DNA of 64,000 nt. It comes from Calliphora vicina (Eukaryota; Arthropoda; Insecta; Diptera; Calliphoridae). The notes under the pieces are model-generated. The model was given only the letters and a program-made list of their open reading frames with translations, ran no database searches and was not told the origin of the DNA. A program made the position numbers and the translations under genes. The stretch lies in assembly GCF_958450345.1 (NCBI RefSeq), contig NC_088782.1:105554358-105618357 (forward strand), read 5' to 3'. The stretch's first letter is position 1. Each line of letters begins with the position of its first letter. Shown piece by piece: positions 12,111 to 22,677 of the stretch.

Positions 12111-12189
12111 AAAAAATTAGGTTTGAGTAATATATTCTAAAAACGCAAAGCACCAATCCTCCAAAAGGCTCTATATTTCCATAACCCTA

Positions 12190-12306
12190 TCTATAACGAT
12201 CCATAATATATATGTATACTTTGTGGGGTCGAAAAAGAAAAAAATAAAAAAAAATAAAAATGTAGAAATTACAAAGGGAATGACACTCATGGTGAAGGGT
12301 ATACAA
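12190..12306 (-). mobile_element. HINE-B 5'-end fragment
   Basis: The reverse complement reads TATACCCTTCACCATGAGTG..., then TCATTCCCTTTGTAATTTC and a TATACATATATAT stretch. It resembles the first ~115 bp of HINE-B with the hairpin broken. The element is truncated before the GTCT run. Confidence 0.55.
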
Positions 12307-12420
12307 ATGCGGGATTTGCAATAGATGGCGTATATTTTGAACGCGATTTTTGTTTTAATAACTTATAAGTCATTTTGAATTATATTTGTCATTTAATCTC
12401 ACTCAATAACTAGAACGAAT

Positions 12421-12625
12421 TTTGTGTCAACAAAGCGCCATATGCGGGAAGTTTTGCTTTACTTCTTTAATTTAAAAAATAGTGCCGCTGAAACACACCG
12501 ATTTCTCATCAAAGCTTATGGACCGTTCAGAAGTGGTTTCAGTGCCGTTCAGATGTAGTGCATTTGACACGGAAGACAAAGATCGGCCAGGCCAGCAAAA
12601 ATAGTTTGAAGACCAAGATTTGCAG
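12421..12625 (+). pseudogene. mariner transposase N-terminal fragment M2
   Basis: In frame from 12421 it reads FVSTKRHMREVLLYFFNLK and NSAAETHRFLIKAYGPF, the DNA-binding start of a mariner transposase. The frame then breaks, and GDFDTED-like sequence is recognisable in another frame near 12565-12580. The catalytic part is absent. It is the same family as M1 and M3. Confidence 0.75.
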
Positions 12626-12675
12626 GGTCTTTGTTACAATAACAAAATAATTGTAAAATTTACATACAATTTTCT

Positions 12676-14011
12676 GAAAATAAGCGAATTCACTTAATTG
12701 TGAATATGATCGATATCTCATTTTGTTCTCATTACATGTGGCTTTACGACAAAGCAATAAATCTAAACAATTTCTTCGTTTTCGATTTTTCATGATTTTT
12801 TTAAAACAAAAAAATTGGATATTTTTACATAAAAATTAAATTTTTTGCTTCGATTTGTTATTATAACTCCGAAACTACTGAGCCGATTAAAACGCAATAT
12901 ATATATGTAAAAATTTGTACATAGCATGGGAAAAATATTTTCAATATTCAATCAATCGAAAGAAGAACATTAACTACTCAATTTTATGTGTATCAAATAC
13001 AAAAGATAAATTTTGTGAAAATGAGCGAATTCACTGAATTGTGAATAAATTCGAAAAGAATCAATCGATTTTTATCATCGATATCTTATTTTATTCCTAT
13101 TATACTTAGCTTTTCGACAAAGTAATAAACCTAAACAAGTTCTGCCGTTTTCGATTTTTCATGAATTTTTTAAAACACAAAATTTTGCTATTTTCACGTA
13201 GAAAATATATTTATACCCTGTACCACCATAGTGGGGAGGGTATAATGCATTTGTGCAGATGTTTGTAACGCCCAAAAATATTAGTCTAACACCCACCTTA
13301 AAGTATACCGATCGACTTAGAATCACTTTCTGAGTCGATTAAACGATGTCCGTCCGTTCGTCCGTCTGGTCGGCTGGCTGGCTGGCTGTCCATGTAAACC
13401 TTGTGCGCAGAGTACAGGTCGCAATTTTGAAGATATTTCGATGAAATTTGTTAGATATTATTTTTTCGGTTCAGGGACCAAGCCTATTGAAACTGGCTGA
13501 AATCGGTCCATTATTTCACCTAGCCCCCATACAAATGTCCTTCCGAAATTGGACTTTATTGGTCATAAATGTTTAATTTATAAAGGCATCTCCACAAATT
13601 CGCCTTCAAATAAGTTTTATATATAAAAAATTCAAGTCACCAAATTTTGTTACGATCAGTCCATAATTAGTCATAGCTCCCATATAGACCCGCTTCCGAA
13701 AATCACTTTAAAGTGCATAAATCGCTTAAAAATGTTGGTATACTCACAAAATTCAACATAGTAAACTTTCATATAGACACAAATCACACGACATAATTTC
13801 ATGGTGATCGGTCCGTAATTGGTCATAGCCCCCATATAAGGCCCACTTCCGAAAGTCACTCAAAAATACAAATTATTGAAATTTTAAAAGAAAAATGTTT
13901 TTACTCTTTTACTTAGTGTAGGGTATTATATGGTCGGACTTGACCGACCATACTTTCTTTGTTATTATAACTGCGAAACTACTGCACCGATTAAAACGCA
14001 ATATATAAACG
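12676..14011. repeat. 341-bp direct duplication, second unit split by HINE-A
   Basis: Unit 1 runs from about 12676 to 12907. Unit 2 runs from 13017 to 13211 and resumes at about 13961-14011. Both carry GAATTCACT(T/G)AATTGTGAAT, TCGATTTTTCATGA and GTTATTATAACT(C/G)CGAAACTACTG. The HINE-A at 13212-13960 interrupts unit 2, so the insertion came after the duplication. Confidence 0.72.
13212..13960 (+). mobile_element. HINE-A copy 2, near full length
   Basis: It runs from the 5' hairpin (TATACCCTGTACCACCATAG...GGGAGGGTATA) through the GTCC/GGCT run (13345-13390) to the 3' subterminal repeat GTGTAGGGTATTATA and the stem-loop TATGGTCGG/CCGACCATA. The final ACTTTCTTT runs into host sequence TGTTATTATAAC, so the last bases of the usual tail (CTTACTTGTTT) are missing or altered. 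It sits inside the 341-bp duplication. Confidence 0.75.
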
Positions 14012-16340
14012 GATTAAAGGCTATGTAAATTCGAACTTTCCTAAGTTTACTTAAATAATATCGGACTAACCCCTTAGCGGTTAGTGAAGGCTTTTTTTGC
14101 TTTTGGCCTGTGTAATGAAGGTTTATAAGAATCAACATTAAATGTATATAGATGAATATTTCTCAGTATTCAACATGAAATGACAAATTCCTTAACAAAA
14201 GGTAGAAGTGGAAACTAGAAAAATAAAAGTTTGAAATAAAAAATTTTCTTTCTACTTTAAATTTAAAAAATTATTTTTTTTAAAAAATTTAAATCTCCCT
14301 ATAAAACATCGTGACTGAACACGTGTTCATTCAACTTTGTGCGGTTGAGAGAAATATACTTACTTCCGTTTCCTGCATTCCCCTAAATCTTAATCGTTAT
14401 CGCTCTAAAAATTCTTACCACTTTTTGGCAACAAAAATTTTTTTAAAAAAAGAATCTATTTATAATTCCCAAGAGCAGCTTATTACTTAAAACCGCAATG
14501 AAAAACAAAACTACACAAACAAAAAATTTAAATAGTAACGCTCTACTTAACGTAATTTTTAAGCATTTTTTTTATTATTATCAATTTCCCTTTCCTTTAA
14601 AAGACGAAGAAACTGAAGTAACTTCAACAAAAAAAAAAAATCGTATAAACAATTTGTTTTTGCTACACTTTTTTAGCGTTTATTATTATTTTTTGTTGTT
14701 GTTGCTGTCATACACACCCACACGCGTGTTTTGAATATCAAATCGCGTTATTTGACATACATTTGAGTAGTGAGTATGGTTTTGTTGCTGTTTTCATTAT
14801 TATTTCATTTAATTTTTTATTAAAATTTAATTTGATTTGCTGCTGTTTTGTTGTATTTTTTTATTTATATATATTTTTTTTGTTTTATTTATTTACTCTT
14901 ATATTACTTAACAAAGAAATAATACTAGTAAAAACATCAATATAGACTGGTAATAATAATGATGTGTAGCACAGTGGCTAAAAGAGCAAGAAATAAAAGG
15001 GGAAATAATTATCGAACTATTGGAAATTTATGAAAACATACAATCATAGAGAAAATAACAATATAAGCTAAAGCAGTATTAGAAATTGTTTTGAGGTTGT
15101 CTTACATTTTGCTCCATAACTTTTTTTCCACTAAACCGATTTTGCTGATTTTCAATAGCAATCTACCTAGGGCAACAATAAACATTTTGCAAAAAACTCA
15201 TTAATTTCGGTTAAGTATTTTCAACATGAGCATGTTTTACACACACTTTTGTCTGTTTAGCCAAATAACCTTATAATTTCATAAGTAGCAAGACTTTATA
15301 AACTTCAAAGGCTGTCTGCAAAATATTTTCTGAAAGACAAACTCTTTTGGTGATGGCCTCTACTTTCAATCGGCCCACTGTTCATTGTAGTTGGTATTTG
15401 GAATGTTTTTTTTTATCATTTCAAATTGTTTTTGCTCTGTTTTTTTAGCATATCAACAATAAAAACAATAAAATACACTTTTAAAAATCACAGCAACAAC
15501 AAACACCAGCTGGGTTTTAAAAACAGTTGTTGCGAATTGCGATTTTGTTAAAAAAAAACTACTCGTCCAAACTCTACGAATATTTGCTAATATTGTTGTA
15601 TTTGTAGCTACACATTTCCTTATCAGTATTTAACCGGCAAAGTGAAGCAAAACAGCCATCACACATCATACATAATAGAAACTACGAAAAAGAAGCAGCA
15701 TTTGAAAACAAAAACGAAGAAGAAATACAAAAAAAACGTTCACTACGAAATGCCGGCTACATTAGTCACTCACTACTCACACGCTTTTTATATCGTAATC
15801 CAAATTCATTTCTGTATGAATGAAATTTGCAAAAAAAAAAAAAAATAAAAAAAACATGCTTCGCAACACAGTTAAAGTAGCATACATTTTGACAGGCAGT
15901 AGTAAGAAAAATCTGTTGCTCCATTTTTAACATTAAACATTCACATCAAATTTTATTTCAAATATTTTGCATGGTTTTTAATTTGAGATCCCTTTTGTTG
16001 ATGAACAAAAAATTTTGTTGTATACAAACAGAAATACGTAAGAGTTTTTAAGGAAATTGATTAAAGTTCAAGTTTTACAGTAGGAGTTTGTTACATTTGG
16101 AGTGTAACTAACCAGAGGGTATAATTCGAAAGAAATCGTATTCGAATTTTCATGTGTAAAGAATAGAAATTCAAATGATTTTCTTTTCCAATCGAATTAC
16201 ACCATCCATAAATAAACATAGATCGGAAACTCTCTTGTCAAAGACCTAACTCAGTTTTCAAAAATCAAAGTGGTGAGAATGTATTAGTAAAAAGACCAGT
16301 TCTAGGAGACAGTACCGAACTAGTGATTTTACCCATCATT
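14012..16340. other. AT-rich stretch without recognised gene
   Basis: It contains short T- and A-rich frames at 14498-14945 and 15642-15848 that are low-complexity (poly-F/L/Y or poly-K) and not credible proteins. A sequence at about 15100-15400 (ACTTTTTTTCCACTAAACC...) looks like an old repeat, but I could not match it inside the window. Confidence 0.45.
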
Positions 16341-16347
16341 TATGGTA

Positions 16348-16620
16348 GGAGCTAGTTACTCCAATAGCCACATGACTAGTTATTCTAACACGGGCATGTC
16401 CTAAGCAGGGGGTCAATTGTCTCTTTTTGATTACAATGCGACTGTATAATACCTTGTCCAAAGTATGCAACGCATTGGATTCACATACTGGTTACATAGC
16501 GCCATTTACCTTACTAGCTTCGCAACTAGTTACTTGATCAGCTACTTGACTAGTTATTTTAACTCGTGCATGTCCTAAGCAGGGGGTCAATTTACCCTTT
16601 CGATTACAATGTGACTATCT
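16348..16620. repeat. Two ~100-bp direct repeats, period ~167 bp
   Basis: Units at about 16348-16447 and 16513-16620 share GACTAGTTATT, GCATGTCCTAAGCAGGGGGT and GATTACAATG(C/T)GACT. ACTAGTTA-type palindromic hexamers are frequent here. It lies just left of the HINE-A pair. Unclassified. Confidence 0.6.
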
Positions 16621-16765
16621 GATAGCTAATCGAAAGTAGTCAACACTTCTGGTGGGTAAAATAAAGTGCAGTACAAAAAAAAGTTTGAAGTGACTTCACT
16701 AAAGTGACTATAGTCAATAGTCATCATGCTATTTTACATGGGATACCAGATACTTAAGCAATAAT

Positions 16766-17153
16766 AACAAGTAAGAAAGTATGGTCGGTCAAGCCCGACC
16801 ATATAATACCCTACACCAAGTAAATGTGTACAAACATTTTTCTTTTAAAATATCAATAATTTATATTCGTGACTGATTTTCGGAAGTGGGCCTTATATGG
16901 CAGCTATGACTAATTATGGACCGATCACCATAAAATTAGGTCACGTGATTTATGTCTATATGGAAGTTATTTATGTTGAATTTTGTGTATATACCAAAAT
17001 TTTTAAGTGATTTAAGCACGTTAAAGTGATTTTCGGAAGCGGGTCTATATAAGAACTATGACTAATTATGGACCGATCGTAACAAAATTTGGTGACATGA
17101 ATTTTGTATATATAAAGCTTATTTGGAGCGAAATTTGTGTAGATACATATATA
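16766..17153 (-). mobile_element. HINE-A copy 3, 3' half only
   Basis: The 3' tail (AACAAGTAAGAAAG) and stem-loop (TATGGTCGG/CCGACCATA) are intact. The element stops at AGATACATATATAAAC, exactly where the next HINE-A copy starts. The 5' half is absent on both sides. Confidence 0.72.
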
Positions 17154-17891
17154 AACAAGTAAGAAAGTATGGTCGGTCAAGCCCGACCATATAATACCCT
17201 ACACTAAGTAAAAGAGTAAAAACATTTTTCTTTTAAAATTTCAATAATTTGTATTTTTGAGTGATTTTCGGAAGTGGGCATTATATGGGGGCTATAACCA
17301 ATTATGGACCGATCACCATGAAATTAGGTCGTGTGATTTGTGTATATATGAAAGTTTGATATGTTGAATTTTGTGAGTATACCAAAATTTTTAAGCGATT
17401 TATGCACGTTAAAGTGATTTTCGGAAGCGTGTCTATATGGCAGCTATGACTAATTATGGACCGATCGTAACAAAATTTGGTGACATGAATTTTGTATATA
17501 CAAAACTTATTTGGAGCGAAATTTATGTAGATACATATATAAATTATACATTTATGACCGATAAAGTCCAATTTCGAAAAGACATTTGTATGGGGGCTAG
17601 GTGAAATAATGGACCGATTTCAGCCAGTTTCAATAGGCTTCGTCCTTGGGCCGAAAAAATTATATGTACCAAATTTTATCGAAATATCTTCAAAATTGCG
17701 ACCTGTACTCTGCGCACAAGGTTTACATGGACAGCCAGCCAACCAGCCAGACGGACGGACATCGTTTTTTCGACTCAGAAAGTGAAGTCGATCGGTATAC
17801 TTTAAGGTGGGTGTTAGGCCAATATTTTTGGGCGTTACACACATCTGCACAAACGCATAATACCCTCCCCACTATGGTGGTGTACGGTATA
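17154..17891 (-). mobile_element. HINE-A copy 4, full length
   Basis: Complete from the 3' tail and stem-loop (left) to the GGAC-type run (17750-17760) and the 5' hairpin CCCCACTATGGTGGTGTACGG (right). It is fused head-to-tail to copy 3, so this pair has two 3' ends and one 5' end, the mirror of the arrangement at 0.5-1.6 kb. Confidence 0.78.
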
Positions 17892-18920
17892 AAAATAAAC
17901 TGTATGAGAATTATATCAACACAATTTGTATGAAACCAGTTTGTAAGAATAACTCACAAAACGTTTAAAGTGACTACACTCCAGATTACTTAGAGACACT
18001 TAGGTGGCAATTGTCTTCACGCTAGATTACTTGGGATGTATAAAGTAACCAATTGTCTTCTCTCTGCACTACAGACTGCACACACGTGTCAAATGGTCAA
18101 AATATATAAATTGGAGTCAGACAAGTGATAAGGCATTTGTGACAATTACTGTCTTTAAGGGATACATTGACTACTTACTTAACTGCTGGCTATGTGTATT
18201 TTTTTTTGTTAGAGTTTTTTTCTAATTGCCCCTATATGTGTATTTCTCTATGAATTACACAATAACCTCTCAGCTGTAATAATATAGCATGTTTTTTGCC
18301 ATTTGGGAAAACCCTTTTCGATTCTACTCAAACTTCAGATGGCTTATTTTTCTCATATATTTAGCTTATATTGATAAGGGAGGCTCTAATTGACGTTCCA
18401 CGCTAAATGAGAGGATTTTGCTTAAGATAGTTTTGGTCCTTCAGTTTCAGATCGATCCTTTCTAAGCTTTGTTTCGTGATGTATAATTTCTTCTCATATA
18501 ACTCTTCTGATTCCCCAAATAAATGGCTTTTGATGTGTTTCAGATCGGGCTCCGTATTCAGCAGTAAATATTTGTTCCTAATTTGAACTTCTTTTCGCTT
18601 CTATAAGATAGTCTTCATGCTGATTAGATGGCTTAGAACAAACCTCAGAGTCAGTCTCTTAAATTGTATATGATCTTTTTTAAAAATGTAGGGATCTTAA
18701 TGCTGGTTATTTCACCAATACCTGAAGTGTTAAATTTGTTCCCCATTTGTTAAGATGATTTAAAGACTCTCAAAAATGCTTTTTATGGTATAATAAAAAC
18801 TTAACTTATCCTAGGACATCCCCAATTAAGACAATATGTTTGCTTTTAATTTTTTCAAATTTAATGCTCTCCTGAATCGACATAATCTTATTCAGGAAAG
18901 AAGTTTTTTTTTCTTCGAAA
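17892..18920. other. Unassigned stretch
   Basis: Moderately complex sequence. The piece at 18380-18660 is slightly less AT-rich, but no frame or domain is recognisable. Confidence 0.45.
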
Positions 18921-18927
18921 ATGTTGA

Positions 18928-19255
18928 AATTTGTGTCAACAAAGCGTCATATGCTGGAAGTTTTGCTTTACTTCTTTAATTTGAAAATCGTGACGCTGAA
19001 GCACACCGATTGCTCACCAAAGCTTATGGTGAGTTTTTTTTATCGGTCTAAACGTGCGAGAGATGGTTTGTGTGGTCAAGAGTTTGTGAAAGAGAGATTT
19101 GGTATGTCTGAAATGCTGCTTCAACGCTATAATAGAAAATATTTGTTTACAACCAGTCATTACTTGGATACATTATTATAACTCAAAGCGAAAGATATCG
19201 TATTTGAAGCCCGGTCAACCAGTCGAATCGACACTACAGCGAATGTAGAGGACGA
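18928..19255 (+). pseudogene. mariner relic M3, internally deleted
   Basis: It reads STKRHMLEVLLYFFNLK, then remnants around ERFGMSEMLLQRYNRKYLF, then WIHYYNSKRKISYLKPGQPV and EST. This joins the N-terminal domain to the segment before the catalytic core, with the middle (about 70-80 residues) deleted; the usual motif before WIHY is GDEK. It is the same family as M1 and M2. The mariner stops at about 19255 and reverse transcriptase sequence follows at once. Confidence 0.75.
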
Positions 19256-19418
19256 TCTACGGGATCAACGTTGTTATAGATGAAGTCTCGTCAAACGAGA
19301 TCAAAATCAATTCAGGAGTACCGCAAGACTCCGTCCTTTCTCCTTCCATATGAGGCGAAACAAGAATGTTACGCTTAACCAAGATCTTGTAACAATCTCT
19401 GAATGGGATCAATGTTCA

Positions 19419-20690
19419 CTAGAGTGTCCCAAATTTTTTTTTTGGAATTTCGAAACGCATACCCTCTAATTTTTTATATATATAAAACTATAGTTAAATA
19501 TGAAATTTTGTCTTTCTATCATGATTGCAACCCGTGCCGACTTGCGATTTAGTTTTGTGGTGCATTTACAAGAGGAAAAAATTCAATTTTTTTAGTTTTT
19601 GTAAAAGTTTTGCCATTAAATTATTACTTTTGCAATTTAATTTAAAAGAATCGATATGTGTAATTGTCGTTCTAATAAGACATAAAACACAAAAATTGGA
19701 TAAAAAATGTTAAAGTTATTAAAAAATCGCCAGGCCACTAGAACAAGAAACGTATGAACAAAATTAACATATTTTGAGAAATATTAAAATAAAAGCTCAT
19801 TTTTACTTAAAATATATCCATATTTACCTGTGTATTTGTAGGTATGACCAAAAAACTCTATTTTAAAATTTTAAAAAATTTTGTTAAACAAATTTCAGAA
19901 TTTTTTGATCACCTCATAGGGATTTATTGAGAATATAATAGGGAATAAAAATATGAAAAAATTATGAAAATATCTCCTATAGTTTTTTTGTACCTGCGAT
20001 TTACATTTTGAAATTTTCGAGAAAAACCAATTATTTGGCAATTTTTTGGCGAATGAGATCTATTTCTTTTCTGTTATGAATTTTAAGTAAAACCTATTCA
20101 GAATATTATAGTCCAGATAATTCTAAATATACTCTGAAAGTTTTATTAAAATTGGGAAACGTTTCACCCTAAATCGTAAAGGTCAATTGTCAAATTTTTC
20201 AATATTTGGAATTCCTAATTTAAAGATATAGAAATGTTATTTATTTTTGGGCCGATTTTGATGAATTTTAAGAAAAATATACCATAATCTCTAGGGTTTT
20301 TAATATCAGCACACGAATGGAAATTAACCCTTAATGGCACTTGGGGTTTAAATGACCCCAAACTTTTAAAATCATAATTTTTTTATGGTTTTTGAAGTTT
20401 GGGGTCATTTTAACCCCAAGTGCTATATTGGGTCAATTTTAATTTTTCTGCTGTTTTGTAAATATTAGGCTTTGTGTTATATTTTTGTTAAGTTTCATCA
20501 AAATTGGCCCAAAAATATACAACATTTCTCTATCTTTCGTTAAAGTTATATTTTATTCAATGCCCATGCATAATAACATAAATTCGTATTAAATAATTAG
20601 TGAAATAAATATGTTTAAAACTTTAAATGTGTTTTTCTCATATTTTCAAAAAATGGAGTTACCTAGTTTTTCCAACCCACCACAGAAATA
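19419..20690. mobile_element. Foldback element FB copy 1, one arm nearly complete
   Basis: The left edge TAGAGTGTCCC resembles the TTAGAGTGAC edge of the large foldback at 61.6 kb. The left arm (about 19.5-20.3 kb) matches that element's arm throughout, for example TTACTTAAAATATATCCATA and TTTAAGTAAAACCTATTCA. The centre is the hairpin at 20324-20436. Only about 100-150 bp of the second arm follows before similarity is lost near 20540. The right boundary is therefore only approximate. It separates two halves of RT relic L2. Confidence 0.65.
20324..20436. mobile_element. TTAA-bounded hairpin at the centre of FB copy 1
   Basis: TTAA (20324-20327), then CCCTTAATGGCACTTGGGG..., then the reverse-complement arm CCCCAAGTGCTATATTGGG and TCAA (a one-base change from TTAA). 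The arms (GCACTTGGGGTT, AAATGACCCCAAACTT) pair over about 40 bp around a short AT loop. CCC ends and TTAA flanks suggest a piggyBac-type MITE. The equivalent position in the second foldback keeps both TTAA sites. Confidence 0.55.
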
Positions 20691-21143
20691 TTTAAGAGTC
20701 AGAAACTCTTGATGACTATTCAGTGCAATATCCGCTGGACAATACACATTTTTCAAGAGTCGAAGGATGTATTAAATTGCCTTGGTTTTCTAAAACGGTG
20801 CATCTGATCTCCTTACAGCACTTATATCCGACCAAAATGTTATACTATTTTGCAATTGCTTGGCCGGATACAGGAGATGGCGAAGGTGCTTATCGGTGGC
20901 ACTAGGGTATCCAGCTCTATTGACTAACTGAAACATGGTAGCAATGTGGGTTTTGTTTCACTGTTCTACCGATACTACAATGGAATATGCTCTGCTTAAA
21001 TTTGGGAACTTGTTCCCTTTACGCAATACACCTTCTTCGACAAGTGTTCATAAAATCTTCGTCGGCTGGACAGTGGATCGACAACACATTCCAAGGAATA
21101 TTCGTTCTTTAGCCATGCCGTCCGTATGTGGAATAAGCTAACA

Positions 21144-21925
21144 TATTTCAATCCCCCCTTGGGGCACGGATATGCATCTTTTTAGCTCCAGACCTTGATG
21201 TTGTGCTTCGAGGGGAAATATGGAGCGAAACCGGGGCTCCGAGGTGCACGGACCTCTTTGCTGGTGAGAATTTAATTTTTTTAAATTCGCAGCTGACTAG
21301 AGTCTTATCTAGTACCACGGGGATCCTTTGGCACCAGGACTTCGGTCCTGAAGGATCATTGGTGTTGGTCACTTCGGGTGATGTCGTGGTTTAAACCCAA
21401 AATCGCGGGAAGAAGATCGTTGGTTAAAGTACTGATGTTTGGGCTAGTGACAAACTTCGGAACACCAAATGAATCTTCTGGGTGCTGTTGCTGAGTACAA
21501 CAGAGCCATTGAAAGTAGTAGATAACAACTAGCGTTGTGCTCAGGAAATGTATTGGGTCAGTACGATTCGTGATGTACTGGTCGTTGGTCTTGGTCGAGG
21601 TCGAGGTCTGAAGTGTGTGTTATAGTATTCACACTCTGACTTTTATCGGCCGGGAACGGGAAGTCAGAGATCATATATTGGACTGGATTACTAGGCCGGA
21701 TGTTGCAGCTCTGATAATTGTCCTTGGGCTTGTTAGTTGATTAGCAGGTATTAGATAACCCAAGCAAGGGGTTTGTGCATTGATCTGTGCAATCTTTGTA
21801 CATGAATTTGCCAATTGTGTGTTCGTTGCAAGGCATTCAATGGCGGTGATAGACGCATTGTTTCTATCTGGTGTTTAAGGCCCATGCGGCAGGTGCTCAC
21901 GCAAATCTAAGACAATTTCTGTCAC
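21144..21925. other. GC-richer unassigned insertion within relic L2
   Basis: It is bounded on both sides by pieces of the same retrotransposon. It contains GTCTTGGTCGAGGTCGAGG and a 63-codon frame (21203-21394), with no recognised motif. It may be part of another retroelement. No terminal repeats seen. Confidence 0.45.
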
Positions 21926-22029
21926 TTTCAATATACAACCTATTTTCCTAGTTCCATCACAATGTATTGAATGAGTAGGGGTCATCTCTCAGTGCTGATC
22001 TTAGATTATGAAGGCAGCTACCAGCTCAC

Positions 22030-22560
22030 TTGGGTCCATAAATTGGTCCCTTTGTGTTACCCTAAAGGATCATGCTCAGGACCTCAAGAGGTCCTTCACA
22101 TATCAGAACTGGGTTCAATGCCGAACCAACATGTCGCACGAATGAACGAATCCATCCTCCTGACATCCAGAGTAGATAGATCCGATAGGCCGTGCAAAAA
22201 TGGACTACCTATTGCCGCAGTCCGAGCCCCTGCTAGGGCAGGTCAAAGGCAGAGGAGATGTTCAATCTGGCAACTCCTACAAAAGTCATTATATGGAGTA
22301 TTCAGTCTCCTAGCATGTGCACCTATCAAGCAGTGCCCCGTGAGCACTGATATCAGAGCTCGTAGCCTAGCCCGAGGTAGTCCCGTGAGGGACATGGACC
22401 TATGATGGTCAAAAATGGGCCATGTGAGTCTCGATATCGAGCAATTTGTCAAATTAGACCATCTGAGTTGAGCAGACTCAAATAATTTACGCTGTATGAT
22501 TGTCTTACAGCAGGATAGCGGTAAACCGACCAAGTGATCGATCTCATAAATTTGCTGATC
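22030..22560 (-). pseudogene. Non-LTR retrotransposon ORF2 C-terminus relic L3
   Basis: On the minus strand the frame reads SLTGLPRARLRALISVLTG, HCLIGAHARRLN, FCRSCQ, IEHLLCL. This is the end of an RNase H-bearing ORF2 (R1/LOA/I-type), whose terminal zinc knuckle normally reads CRxCG(x)nEHLLCxC. The first part of the knuckle is shortened. Downstream, DLSTLDVRRMDSFIRATCWF and KGTN LWTQVSW match the very C-terminus and agree with the relic at 25.0-28.3 kb. Upstream sequence is cut by a MITE at 22564. No start, several stops. Confidence 0.72.
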
Positions 22561-22563
22561 TTG

Positions 22564-22677
22564 GACCCCTTTCACACTAGGCAATTTATGTCGGGTTAAG
22601 GAGAAGAAAATTTTACATGCTATTTTGTTGTTGGGCAAGAGACTTGCGCAACTAGATTGCCTAGTGTGAAAGGGGTC
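22564..22677. mobile_element. 114-bp MITE
   Basis: Terminal inverted repeats of 21 bp (the first 20 are GACCCCTTTCACACTAGGCA) enclose about 70 bp. The right arm is an exact complement. The target duplication is not clear (TT at most). No coding capacity. Confidence 0.75.

Larger units (their letters stand above)
19258..21143 (+). pseudogene. jockey-like RT relic L2, split by a foldback element
   Basis: The left part (19258-19418) reads INVVIDEVSSNEIKINSGVP and QDSVLSPS (RT motif 5), then RRNKNVTLNQDLVTISEW. The reading resumes after the foldback, from about 20690: SETL, LNCLGFLKRC, VSLFYRYYNGICSA, LDSGSTTHSKEYSFF and RMWNKLT, all matching the C-terminal part of relic L1 with shifts between frames. 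The YxDD region is missing. A further 3' piece of the same element (CAATATACAACC to GGGGTCATCTC, 21926-21995) lies beyond an unrelated ~780-bp stretch. Dead copy, same family as L1. Confidence 0.7.

Noticed and set aside
14498..14945. Two adjacent frames with hydrophobic runs
   Set aside because: They are translations of TTA/TTT microsatellite-like DNA, without initiation context or homology I recognise.
21203..21394. 63-codon frame in a GC-richer segment
   Set aside because: Higher GC alone lengthens open frames; no domain, and an overlapping minus frame is also open.
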